Part shown: positions 6,298-14,369 of the stretch, piece by piece
Numbering within the stretch: position 1 is the first letter of the stretch
How the letters are laid out: each line of letters begins with the position of its first letter
From: Caenimonas aquaedulcis
Lineage (GTDB): Bacteria > Pseudomonadota > Gammaproteobacteria > Burkholderiales > Burkholderiaceae_C
Reading direction: 5' to 3'
Length of the DNA: 64,000 bases
Assembly: GCF_015831345.1 (NCBI RefSeq)
Contig: NZ_JADWYS010000001.1
Location: 1,374,118-1,438,117, forward strand
Notes under the pieces: model-generated
Seen by the model: only the letters and a program-made list of their open reading frames with translations
Told to the model about the DNA's origin: nothing
Databases searched by the model: none
Made by a program: the position numbers and the translations under genes

Positions 6298-8472
6298 TCA
6301 GGTGATTGAGCCGAGCGGAATCGCCTGGACCTCGAACGACCCGGCGGTCAGCGAAGCCTTCAGAACCCCGACAAGGGTGACCGAATTGCCGTCGCCCAGG
6401 TCGATCACCGCATTGCCGCCGACGTCGGTGGTGGCCGCCAGCACCCCTGCCCCATTGTCGAAAAAGTTGGTGTACAGGCTGATGCGATCGATGGTCTGGA
6501 AGTCGGTGATGGTGTCGTCGCCCGATCCGGGGCCGAACCAGAAGCGATCCACGCCGGTTCCGCCGGTCAGCGTGTCGTCGCCGCCGCCGCCGTTCAGGAA
6601 GTCGGTGCCGGCGCCTGCGCTCAGGACGTTGTTGCCGTCATTGCCCACCAGGCTATTTGCCATGGTGTTGCCTGTCCCATCGATGTTGGCCGAGCCGGTC
6701 AGGATCAGGGTTTCGAAGTTGTTGGCCAGCGTGAAACTGAAATAAGCCTCCACCGTGTCCGTGCCGCCGCCGGTACCTTCGATGAGCGTGTCGGATTCGT
6801 CGATGTGGTAGTAGTCGTCGCCGGTGCCGCCGTTCAGGGTGTCCGCCCCGCCGTCGCCCCACAGGATGTCGTTGCCCGCGCCGGCGACGAGCAGGTCGTT
6901 GCCGTCGCTTCCCTCGAGCTGGTCGTCGCCATCGTTGCCGTACAGCCGGTTGTCCAGCGCGTTGCCCATGAGCGTGTTGTTCCAGGCATTGCCCGTTCCC
7001 ACCGTCGCCGCGCCTTGCAGCACCAGGTTCTCCACGTAATCCGGGAGCGTGTAGGAGATCGAAGACCACACCGCGTCCCCGCCTCCACCCGAGTACTCCA
7101 GCACGACGTCGCTCTTCGAATCGACGAAGTAGGAATCGTCGCCGGTCCCCCCAACCATGGTGTCGGCGCCCGCGCCTCCGTCGATGGCGTTGTTGCCCTC
7201 GTTGCCGGTGATGTAATTGCCCGTGGCATTGCCGGTGGCGTTCAATGAGCCGTAGCCGCGCAACACGATGTTCTCCAGGTTGCGCCCGAGCAGGTCGATG
7301 GAAATCCAGGCCTCGACGGTGTCGGTTCCGCCACCTGCCGCTTCGGTGACGGTGTCGCCCAGGCTGTCGACGCGGTAGGTGTCATCGCCCGTGCCGCCGG
7401 TCATTGCGTCCGAGTCCGCGCCTCCGTCCAGCGTGTCGTTGCCTTCGCCGCCGGCGAGCGTGTCGTTGCCGCCTGCGCCGACCAGGCTGTCGTCGCCGCC
7501 GAGGCCGTAGAGCCGGTTGGCCGATTCGGTCCCCACCAGCACGTTGCCCCAGCCATTGCCAGTCGCGCTGAGCGCCGTTCCGGACAGGTCGAGTTCCTCG
7601 ACATAGTCGGGCAGGATGTAGGAGACGGTGGAGACGACGACGTCGAATCCGCCGCTGCTGCTGGACGACTCCATCACCACATCGCTCGTCATGTTCACGT
7701 AGTAGAGATCGCTGCCGGTGCCCCCGCTCATGGTGTCGCTGCCGGCGCCGCCGTCCAGGACGTCGTTGCCCTTGCCGGTATAGATCGCGTCGTTCCCGTT
7801 TCCGCCGTGCGCCGTGTCCTGGCCCTTGCCTCCGTAGAGGGTGTCGTTGCCGCCCGCGCCGTCCAGGGAGTCGTTGCCCCATCCGCCGTCCAGGATGTTG
7901 GCGTTGTTGTTGCCCGTCAGGGTGTCGTCGGATGCGCCGGCGGTGACAACCTCGATGCTGATGAGCGTGTCGTTGCCGGCGCCGCCGGTCACCTGGCCCG
8001 TGGCGAGATTGACATTGAGCTGGTAGTAACCTGAATACGACACCGCATCGAAGCCGGCGCCGCCGTTGAGGGTGTCGCTTTCGTTTCCGGAGCCGCCCCA
8101 CAGCGTGTCGTTGCCGTCGCCGCCGAGGATCGAGTCGCTGCCGGACAAACCCTTCAGGAGGTTGGCGCCCGCGTCGCCGATCAGGGTGTCGTTGTAATAG
8201 GAGCCCCACAGGTTTTCGATGGCGATGAGCGAATCGTTGCCGTCGCCACCGCGCGAGACGCCCGTCACGAGGTTGACCGTGACGCCGGCGGTCGCCGCCA
8301 CGTAGACGGCGGTGTCGATGCCGTCGCCTCCATCGAGGGTGTCGTTGCCCCAATCACCCAGCAGGGTGTCGTTACCCCCCAGGCCCTCGATGCTGTCGTT
8401 GCCCCCGGTGCCATGGAGCTCGTTGTCGAATTCGTCGCCGACGAAGTGATTGTAGGAAATGGTGAGACTCAC
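6298..8472 (-). CDS. RTX (hemolysin-type calcium-binding) repeat protein, probably secreted by type I secretion
   Basis: A 724-residue acidic protein built almost entirely of GGxGxDxL nonapeptide repeats from about residue 20. Overlaid on these is a larger module repeated at about residues 248, 357, 439 and 546: GGTGDDxYxVD, a Gly-rich turn, LPDYVE-like, then TGN. The C-terminal part (GDDTITDFQTIDRISL and about 60 further residues) resembles the uncleaved type I secretion signal region. No enzymatic domain is visible, so an adhesive or surface-layer role is more likely than a toxin. The start is GTG at 8472 (VSLTISYNHF) preceded by CAGGGGG; the frame stays open upstream but has no repeats. 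No type I exporter genes are adjacent. Confidence 0.88.
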   Translation of the reverse strand: MSLTISYNHFVGDEFDNELHGTGGNDSIEGLGGNDTLLGDWGNDTLDGGDGIDTAVYVAATAGVTVNLVTGVSRGGDGNDSLIAIENLWGSYYNDTLIGDAGANLLKGLSGSDSILGGDGNDTLWGGSGNESDTLNGGAGFDAVSYSGYYQLNVNLATGQVTGGAGNDTLISIEVVTAGASDDTLTGNNNANILDGGWGNDSLDGAGGNDTLYGGKGQDTAHGGNGNDAIYTGKGNDVLDGGAGSDTMSGGTGSDLYYVNMTSDVVMESSSSSGGFDVVVSTVSYILPDYVEELDLSGTALSATGNGWGNVLVGTESANRLYGLGGDDSLVGAGGNDTLAGGEGNDTLDGGADSDAMTGGTGDDTYRVDSLGDTVTEAAGGGTDTVEAWISIDLLGRNLENIVLRGYGSLNATGNATGNYITGNEGNNAIDGGAGADTMVGGTGDDSYFVDSKSDVVLEYSGGGGDAVWSSISYTLPDYVENLVLQGAATVGTGNAWNNTLMGNALDNRLYGNDGDDQLEGSDGNDLLVAGAGNDILWGDGGADTLNGGTGDDYYHIDESDTLIEGTGGGTDTVEAYFSFTLANNFETLILTGSANIDGTGNTMANSLVGNDGNNVLSAGAGTDFLNGGGGDDTLTGGTGVDRFWFGPGSGDDTITDFQTIDRISLYTNFFDNGAGVLAATTDVGGNAVIDLGDGNSVTLVGVLKASLTAGSFEVQAIPLGSIT

Positions 8473-8681
8473 ATGACCCCCTGAGGCGGATGTTGAAGAA
8501 CCAAACGCGTGTCCGGGCAGTCTAGAGCAACTTGAAACATGTGTAAACATTCGCTGACGTATTCCGCAAGAAGAAGTTGTAGTGGTTTGACCCGATGGAA
8601 AGTGGCCTGACCAATCGCGACACTGCACCCGCACCGGACGGCACCTCGCCAGCCGTGCCTACCCCGGGAATTACGAGCCAC

Positions 8682-9758
8682 ATGGCCAGCGTCACGATCC
8701 ACTCGGTCAAGAAGAACTTCGGCGAAGTCCCCATCCTCCACGGCGTCGACATCGCCATTCCCGACGGCTCCTTCACCGTCCTCGTGGGCCCCTCGGGCTG
8801 CGGGAAGTCCACCCTGCTGCGCATGATCGCCGGGCTGGAACAGGTGACCGCGGGCGAGATCCGCATCGGGGACAAGGTCGTCAACGACCTCCTGCCCAAG
8901 GCGCGCGACATCGCGATGGTGTTCCAGAACTACGCGCTCTATCCGCACATGACGGTGCGGGACAACATGTCGTTCGCCCTGCGCATGGCCAAGCAGGACC
9001 AGGCGACGATCGACGCGAAGGTGGCGCGCGCCGCCGAGATCCTCGCGCTCGGCGCCCTGCTCGACCGCTACCCGCGCCAGCTCTCCGGCGGCCAGCGCCA
9101 GCGCGTGGCGATGGGCCGCGCGATCGTGCGCGACCCGCAGGTGTTCCTCTTCGACGAGCCGCTGTCCAACCTCGACGCCAAGCTGCGCGTCGCGATGCGC
9201 AGCGAGATCAAGGAATTGCACCAACGCCTGAAGACGACGTCCATCTACGTGACGCACGACCAGATCGAGGCCATGACCATGGGCGACCAGATCGTGGTGA
9301 TGCGCGACGGCCGCATCGAGCAGACGGGTAGCCCGCTCGAGCTCTACGACCACCCGGCCAACCAGTTCGTCGCGGGCTTCATCGGCTCGCCGGCCATGAA
9401 TTTCCTGCCCGGCACGCTGCGTCGCGCGAGCGGCGCGTCCTTTGTCGAACTCGCGGACGGCACGCGCCTGGACGCCCCGGCGAACGCCGCGGGCGGCAGC
9501 GACGGCCAGCCCATCGTCTTCGGCACGCGCCCCGAGCACCTGGTGCTCGCCGACAGCGGCGGCATCCCGGCCGACGTCGTCGTGATGGAGCCCACCGGCA
9601 TGGACACTTTCGTCGCCTGCCGCCACCACGGCACCGACCTGTCCGCCGTCTTCCGCGAGCGCTACGACTTCGCGCCCGGCAGCACGATCCACCTGCTGCC
9701 CGATGCACAGCGCTCGCACCTGTTCGATGCGCAGAGCGGCCGGCGGCTTGCCGCATGA
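8682..9758 (+). CDS. Carbohydrate ABC transporter ATP-binding protein (UgpC/MalK family)
   Basis: A 358-residue ATPase that energises sugar or glycerol-phosphate type importers. Walker A is [10 protein letters not shown], the signature is [14 protein letters not shown], and Walker B is [16 protein letters not shown]. The C-terminal regulatory (TOBE) domain is present ([18 protein letters not shown]). The start is [14 protein letters not shown] by family alignment; the frame could begin at 8595, adding 29 unrelated residues. It is the first gene of a unit with a binding protein and two permeases downstream. UgpC/MalK-type ATPases are often shared between importers. Confidence 0.92.
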   Translation: MASVTIHSVKKNFGEVPILHGVDIAIPDGSFTVLVGPSGCGKSTLLRMIAGLEQVTAGEIRIGDKVVNDLLPKARDIAMVFQNYALYPHMTVRDNMSFALRMAKQDQATIDAKVARAAEILALGALLDRYPRQLSGGQRQRVAMGRAIVRDPQVFLFDEPLSNLDAKLRVAMRSEIKELHQRLKTTSIYVTHDQIEAMTMGDQIVVMRDGRIEQTGSPLELYDHPANQFVAGFIGSPAMNFLPGTLRRASGASFVELADGTRLDAPANAAGGSDGQPIVFGTRPEHLVLADSGGIPADVVVMEPTGMDTFVACRHHGTDLSAVFRERYDFAPGSTIHLLPDAQRSHLFDAQSGRRLAA

Positions 9759-9823
9759 GCCGCGCCGCCCCCCGAGTTCCCGTCCCTCGCCTTCCCGGCT
9801 GACCACATCAAAGGAGACAAGCC

Positions 9824-11152
9824 ATGAGCCAGTTCAACCGCCGCAAATTCCTCGAAGGATCCGCGAGCGTCGCCGCCGCGACCACGCTGGGCACGGGCGC
9901 CTCGGTGTTCGCACCGGCCGCGCAGGCCCAGACCATCGCCTTCAAGCCGGAGAAGGGCGCCAAGCTGCGCGTGCTGCGCTGGAGCCGCTTCGTGCAGGGC
10001 GACATCGACCAGTACATGAAGAACGTGGCCGCCTTCACCGCCAAGACCGGCATCGAAGTGCGCGTGGACAACGAAGGCTGGGAAGACGTGCGCCCGAAGG
10101 CGGCCGTCGCCGCCAACACCGGCGCAGGCCCCGACATCATCCTGTCCACCAACGACGACGCCAACCTCTATCCGGACAAGCTGCTCGACGTCACGGACCT
10201 CGCCGAATACCTCGGCAAGAAGTACGGCGGCTGGTACCCGGCGGTGCACGCGTACCTGAAGCCCGACGGCAAGAAGTGGATCGGCCTGGGCCTCGGCTCG
10301 GCCGGCTCGATGATGGTGTATCGCCAGAGCCAGCTGAAGGCCGCGGGCTTCGACGCCTTCCCAAAGACCACCGACGACTTCCTGAAGATGGCGCAGGCCC
10401 TCCACGCCAAGGGCACGCCGATCGGCCTGGCGCTGGGCAACGCGACCGGCGACGGCCTGTGGTGCAACTGGCTGATCTGGGCCTTCGGCGGCAAGCTGGT
10501 CGATGCGAACAACAAGGTCGTGATCGACAGCCCCGAGACGCTGAAGGCGCTGGAATACGGCAAGCAGCTCTACGCGACGTTCATCCCCGGCACGCTGTCG
10601 TGGCTGGACCCGAACAACAACAAGGCGTTCCTCGATGGCCAGATCAGCGCCACCAACAACGGCATCTCGATCTACTACGCCGCGAAGAACTCCACCGACC
10701 CGAAGGTCAAGGAGATGGCCGCCGACATCCAGCACGCGTCCTTCCCGGTCGGTCCGGTCGGCCAGCCGACCGAGTCGCACCTGTTCTTCAACCAGATGGT
10801 CATGAAGTACACGAAGTACCCGCAGGCCGCCAAGGAGTTCCTGCGCTTCATGATGGAGTGGGAGCAGTTCGACCCGTGGCTCACCGGCGCGGGCGGTTAC
10901 GTGGCCGCGCCGCTGGCGGCCTACGAAAAGAGCTCGATCTGGACGTCCGACCCGAAGAACCTGCCTTACCGCGACGCCGTGAAGAACCTGCGTCCCGCGG
11001 GCTATGCCGGCAAGCTGGGCTACGCCTCGGCGGGCGCGGGCGCCGACTTCATCGTGGTGAACATGGTGGCCGAGGCGATCAGCGGCTCCAAGACGCCGAA
11101 GGAAGCGATGGAGCGCGCACAGAAGCGCGCCGAGCGCTACTACAAGGTCTAA
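9824..11152 (+). CDS. Extracellular solute-binding protein (family 1) of a carbohydrate ABC transporter
   Basis: A 442-residue periplasmic binding protein. It has a twin-arginine-like signal (NRRKFLEGSASVAAATTLG ending near AQAQ) and the family 1 core (GPDIILSTNDDANLYPDKLL, GQISATNNGISIYY). A strong ribosome binding site AAAGGAGACA precedes the ATG. It captures the substrate and delivers it to the two downstream permeases. The specific sugar or polyol cannot be read from the sequence. Confidence 0.92.
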   Translation: MSQFNRRKFLEGSASVAAATTLGTGASVFAPAAQAQTIAFKPEKGAKLRVLRWSRFVQGDIDQYMKNVAAFTAKTGIEVRVDNEGWEDVRPKAAVAANTGAGPDIILSTNDDANLYPDKLLDVTDLAEYLGKKYGGWYPAVHAYLKPDGKKWIGLGLGSAGSMMVYRQSQLKAAGFDAFPKTTDDFLKMAQALHAKGTPIGLALGNATGDGLWCNWLIWAFGGKLVDANNKVVIDSPETLKALEYGKQLYATFIPGTLSWLDPNNNKAFLDGQISATNNGISIYYAAKNSTDPKVKEMAADIQHASFPVGPVGQPTESHLFFNQMVMKYTKYPQAAKEFLRFMMEWEQFDPWLTGAGGYVAAPLAAYEKSSIWTSDPKNLPYRDAVKNLRPAGYAGKLGYASAGAGADFIVVNMVAEAISGSKTPKEAMERAQKRAERYYKV

Positions 11153-11159
11153 GGCTTCC

Positions 11160-12062
11160 ATGCTTGAACGGCTGCAAAACAGCCGCAACGCGCTCGGGCT
11201 GCTGTTCCTGCTGCCCGCAGCCGTGTTGCTGCTGCTTTTCCTCACCTATCCGCTCGGCCTGGGCATCTGGCTCGGTTTCACCGACGCCAAGATCGGCCGC
11301 CCCGGCGAGTGGATCGGGCTGGAGAACTACTCCTTCATCGCGCAGGACGCGGTGACGCAGCTTGCCCTCTTCAACACGCTCTTCTACACGGTCGTCGCCA
11401 GCATCTTCAAGTTCCTGCTGGGGCTCTGGCTCGCGGTGCTGCTGAACAAGAACATCCGCTTCAAGACCTTCTTCCGCGCGGTGATCCTGCTGCCGTACAT
11501 CGTGCCGACGGCCCTGTCGGCCATCGCCTTCTGGTGGATCTACGACGCCCAGTTCTCCATCATCAGCTGGGTGCTGATGAAGATGGGGCTGATCCACCAG
11601 TACATCGACTTCCTGGGCGTGCCCTGGAATGCGCGCATCTCGGTGATCGTCGCCAACATCTGGCGCGGCGTGCCCTTCGTGGCGATCACGCTGCTCGCGG
11701 GCCTGCAGACGATCTCGCCGTCCTATTACGAAGCCTCCGCCATCGACGGGGCGACGCCGTGGCAGCAGTTCCGCCACGTGACGCTGCCCCTGCTCACGCC
11801 CATCATCGCGGTGGTGATGACCTTCTCCGTGCTCTTCACCTTCACCGACTTCCAGCTGATCTACGTGATCACGCGCGGCGGCCCGCTGAACGCGACGCAC
11901 CTGATGGCGACGCTCTCCTTCCAGCGCGCGATCTCCGGCGGCGCGCTCGGCGAAGGCGCGGCGATCTCGATCGCGATGGTGCCCTTCCTGCTGGCCGCCA
12001 TCATGTTCAGCTACTTCGGGCTCCAGCGACGCGCCTGGCAACAAGGAGGAGCCGACAAATGA
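11160..12062 (+). CDS. Sugar ABC transporter permease (UgpA/MalF family)
   Basis: A 300-residue inner-membrane permease with six hydrophobic segments. The EAA motif that docks with the ATPase is visible as YYEASAIDGATPWQQFRHVT. It starts 7 bp after the binding-protein stop. It pairs with the second permease at 12148 to form the translocation pore. The stop is followed immediately by the long copy of the intergenic repeat. Confidence 0.93.
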   Translation: MLERLQNSRNALGLLFLLPAAVLLLLFLTYPLGLGIWLGFTDAKIGRPGEWIGLENYSFIAQDAVTQLALFNTLFYTVVASIFKFLLGLWLAVLLNKNIRFKTFFRAVILLPYIVPTALSAIAFWWIYDAQFSIISWVLMKMGLIHQYIDFLGVPWNARISVIVANIWRGVPFVAITLLAGLQTISPSYYEASAIDGATPWQQFRHVTLPLLTPIIAVVMTFSVLFTFTDFQLIYVITRGGPLNATHLMATLSFQRAISGGALGEGAAISIAMVPFLLAAIMFSYFGLQRRAWQQGGADK

Positions 12063-12065
12063 TCA

Positions 12066-12147
12066 GCCCCCACGCTTGCCACTTCGTGTCTGCGCTGCCC
12101 CCCGAGGGGGTGCGAATCTCCCTTGGGGCGGCCCTACGGGAGATTCA
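12066..12147 (+). repeat. Intergenic repeat, long copy, with hairpins, between two ABC permease genes
   Basis: This 82-bp element starts with the 24 bases shared with 4127-4150. It continues with a CCCCCGAGGGGG palindrome (12099-12110) and a 9-bp inverted repeat GAATCTCCC (12114-12122) / GGGAGATTC (12138-12146). The GC-rich block GCTGCCCCCCGAGGGGG and TTGGGGCGGCCC resemble repeats I know from Comamonadaceae genomes. It fills the entire gap between the permease genes and supplies the ribosome binding site of the second. Confidence 0.75.
12114..12146 (+). promoter_or_regulatory. Hairpin that would sequester the Shine-Dalgarno of the second permease
   Basis: GAATCTCCC pairs perfectly with GGGAGATTC across a 15-nt loop. 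The right arm contains GGGAG, the only plausible ribosome binding site of the ATG at 12148 (5-nt spacing). When folded, the start signal is paired, so translation would depend on unfolding or on ribosomes arriving from the upstream gene. Confidence 0.55.
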
Positions 12148-13026
12148 ATGAGCGCCAAGGAAGACACCGTCGACACGGCGGGAATGAACTACCTCGACTC
12201 GCCGATGCGCAAGGCGGTCGTGGTGTACCTGCCGCTCGCGATCTTCGTGTTCGTGCTGCTGTTCCCGTTCTACTGGATGGCGATCACCGCCTTCAAGCCG
12301 AACAACGAATTGCTCTCGCGGGACGGCAACCCGTTCTGGGTGATGGCGCCCACGCTGGACCACGTGCGGAAGCTCCTCTTCGACACGTCGTACCCGCAGT
12401 GGATGTGGAACACGGTGCTGGTCTCGGTCGTGGCCACCTTCTTCTCGCTCGCGGCGTCCGTGTTCGCGGCGTATGCGATCGAGCGCCTGCGCTTCTCGGG
12501 CGCCAAGCAGGTGGGCCTCGCGATCTTCCTCGCATACCTGGTGCCGCCCTCGATCCTCTTCATCCCGCTCGCGTCGGTGGTGTTCCAGCTCGGCCTCTTC
12601 GACACGCGGCTCGCGCTGATCCTCACCTACCCGACCTTCCTCATCCCGTTCTGTACCTGGCTGCTGATGGGCTACTTCCGCTCGATCCCCTTCGAGCTGG
12701 AGGAGTGCGCATTGATCGACGGCGCGACGCGCTGGCAGATCCTCGTGAAGATCATCCTGCCGCTCGCGGTGCCGGGCCTGATCTCCGCCGGCATCTTCGC
12801 CTTCACCCTGTCGTGGAACGAGTTCATCTACGCGCTGACCTTCGTGTCGTCCAGCGAGATCAAGACACTGCCCGTGGGCGTGGTGACGGAGCTCGTGGAA
12901 GGCGACGTGTACCACTGGGGCTCGCTTATGGCGGGCGCCCTCTTCGGCTCGCTGCCGGTGGCGTTCATCTACTCGTTTTTCGTCGAGTACTACGTGTCGG
13001 GGATGACGGGGTCGGTGAAAGAGTGA
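12148..13026 (+). CDS. Sugar ABC transporter permease (UgpE/MalG family)
   Basis: A 292-residue inner-membrane permease with six hydrophobic segments and the EAA motif (LEECALIDGATRWQILVKII). I chose MSAKEDTVDT at 12148 because GGGAG lies 5 nt upstream. The frame is open to 12076, but those 24 codons translate the intergenic repeat. An internal ATG at 12184 (MNYLDSPMRK) is also possible. It is the last gene of the importer unit and is followed by a cluster of hairpins. Confidence 0.93.
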   Translation: MSAKEDTVDTAGMNYLDSPMRKAVVVYLPLAIFVFVLLFPFYWMAITAFKPNNELLSRDGNPFWVMAPTLDHVRKLLFDTSYPQWMWNTVLVSVVATFFSLAASVFAAYAIERLRFSGAKQVGLAIFLAYLVPPSILFIPLASVVFQLGLFDTRLALILTYPTFLIPFCTWLLMGYFRSIPFELEECALIDGATRWQILVKIILPLAVPGLISAGIFAFTLSWNEFIYALTFVSSSEIKTLPVGVVTELVEGDVYHWGSLMAGALFGSLPVAFIYSFFVEYYVSGMTGSVKE

Positions 13027-13028
13027 TA

Positions 13029-13071
13029 CCCCGCAGGGGACCGTCCGCGCGAAATAACATGCAGCGCGGAC
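13029..13071. repeat. Two inverted repeats just after the ABC importer operon
   Basis: CCCC-GCA-GGGG (13029-13039) starts 2 bp after the permease stop. GTCCGCGC (13043-13050) pairs perfectly with GCGCGGAC (13064-13071) over a 13-nt AT-richer loop. They form the first half of a four-hairpin cluster. Neither has a T-run. Confidence 0.55.
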
Positions 13072-13074
13072 ACC

Positions 13075-13108
13075 ATTGAAAAAGCCGGGCTTGCCCGGCT
13101 TTTTCAAT
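13075..13108. terminator. Bidirectional rho-independent terminator
   Basis: A perfect 16-bp stem (ATTGAAAAAGCCGGGC paired with its complement) around a 2-nt TT centre. The stem contains AAAAAGCC...GGCTTTTT, giving a GC core flanked by A and T tracts on both strands. It lies between convergent genes (ABC permease ending at 13026 and TRAP binding protein ending at 13148), so it can stop transcription in both directions. Confidence 0.88.
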
Positions 13109-13118
13109 CTGATCAGAC

Positions 13119-13149
13119 AACTTCAAAAATGCGCAGCATTTTTGAAGTT
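13119..13149. terminator. Second long hairpin, overlapping the stop codon of the TRAP binding-protein gene
   Basis: AACTTCAAAAATGC and GCATTTTTGAAGTT form a perfect 14-bp stem with a GCA loop. The right arm includes two bases of the TAA stop of the minus-strand gene. It is AT-rich and lacks a clear following T-run, so it may act as a 3'-end stabiliser as well as, or instead of, a terminator. Confidence 0.6.
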
Positions 13150-14227
13150 AAAGTTTTTGCGACTGCATGAAGCGGTCGAAGCTCATCTCGGTGAAGCGGA
13201 ACCAGAGGTTCTGCTCGGCGCGGAATTTCGACATGTCCGCGTAGATCTTGCGGAAGCTCTCGTTCTTCGCCGATGTTTCTTCGTAGATCGTGCCCGCGAC
13301 CTTGAAGGCCTGGTTCATCATGTCCTGCGGGAAAGCCGTCAGCTTCGCGCCGGAGGCCACGAGCTGGCGCAGCGCGCCGGGGTTGCGTGCGTCGTACTTC
13401 GCCTGCACTTCCACGTGGGCCAGCGCGGCGGCGGATTCGACGATCGCCTTGTTCTCCGCCGACAGCGCGTCGAAGGCCTTCTGGTTGATGAAGAAGTCCA
13501 GCTGCGCGGAGCCTTCCCAGAAGCCCGGGTAGTAATAGTACGGCGCGACCTTCACGAAGCCGAGCTTCTGGTCGTCGTACGGCCCGACCCACTCGGCCGC
13601 ATCGATGGTGCCCTTCTCCAGCGACGGGTAGATGTCGCCGCCGGGGATGTTCTGCGGCACGGCGCCCATGCGCTCCATGATCTTGCCCGCGAGGCCGGCG
13701 ATGCGGAACTTCAGGCCCTTCAGATCCTGCACGCTCTTGATCGGCTTCCTGAACCAGCCGCCCATCTGCGCGCCGGTGTTGCCCGCCGCGAAGTTGATGA
13801 TGTTGTACCTGGCGTAGAACTCGCGCATCAGCTTCAGGCCGTTGCCTTCCACCATCCACGCCGTCATCTGGCGGCTGTTGAGGCCGAAGGGAATGGCGGT
13901 GCCGAGCGCGAAGGCCTCGTCCTTGCCGAAGAAGTAGTACGGCGCGGTGTGCGCCATCTCCACCGAGCCCTGCTGCACGGCATCGACCACGCCGAACGCC
14001 GGCATCAACTCACCGGCGGCGTGCGTGGAAATCTCGAACTTGCCGCCGGACATCGCGCGCACGGCCTTCGCGAAGGTTTCGGCGCCGCCGAACAGCGTGT
14101 CCAGCGACTTGGGAAAGCTGGAAGCCAGACGCCAGCGCACGGCGGCCTGCGCATGCACGGCCGGGGCGATGCCCGCGGCCAGCACGCCGGCGATGCCCGC
14201 ATTCTTGAGGATGGAACGACGATCCAT
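13148..14227 (-). CDS. TRAP transporter substrate-binding protein (DctP family), copy 1
   Basis: A 359-residue periplasmic protein with a signal peptide (MDRRSILKNAGIAGVLAAGI ending at AVHAQA). The core is the DctP family for mannitol/chloroaromatic-type acids (NTGAQMGGWFRKPIKSVQDL with the carboxylate-binding Arg, then PQNIPGGDIYPSLEKGTIDA and AEWVGPYDD). A good ribosome binding site AAGGAGAC precedes the ATG. It is the downstream member of a tandem pair; the other copy has the same length. No TRAP permease is adjacent; dctQM lies about 8 kb away. The substrate is unknown. Confidence 0.92.
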   Translation of the reverse strand: MDRRSILKNAGIAGVLAAGIAPAVHAQAAVRWRLASSFPKSLDTLFGGAETFAKAVRAMSGGKFEISTHAAGELMPAFGVVDAVQQGSVEMAHTAPYYFFGKDEAFALGTAIPFGLNSRQMTAWMVEGNGLKLMREFYARYNIINFAAGNTGAQMGGWFRKPIKSVQDLKGLKFRIAGLAGKIMERMGAVPQNIPGGDIYPSLEKGTIDAAEWVGPYDDQKLGFVKVAPYYYYPGFWEGSAQLDFFINQKAFDALSAENKAIVESAAALAHVEVQAKYDARNPGALRQLVASGAKLTAFPQDMMNQAFKVAGTIYEETSAKNESFRKIYADMSKFRAEQNLWFRFTEMSFDRFMQSQKL

Positions 14228-14309
14228 GGAAGAGTCTCCTTGTATGGGTGCGGCGCATGATGCCGCGCGCGCGAGACCTTTGCTTGCAGCGGGCTTTCGA
14301 CCGCGCAGC

Positions 14310-14334
14310 AAAAAGGCCCCTTGCGGGGCCTTTC
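14310..14334 (-). terminator. Rho-independent terminator between the tandem TRAP binding-protein genes
   Basis: Read on the minus strand, AAAGGCCCC-GCAA-GGGGCCTTTTTGC is a GC-rich stem followed by a T-tract. It lies 36 bp after the stop of the upstream copy and 83 bp before the start of the downstream copy. It probably attenuates read-through so that the first binding protein is made in excess. Confidence 0.8.
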
Positions 14335-14369
14335 TTCTCCAGCGGGGCCGCGCATGCGGCCTTTGGTTC

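Noticed and set aside
7400..8350. Short regular repeats that could suggest a CRISPR or tandem satellite.
   Set aside because: The repeats are in frame and encode GGxGxD nonapeptides of the RTX protein; there are no constant repeats with unique spacers.
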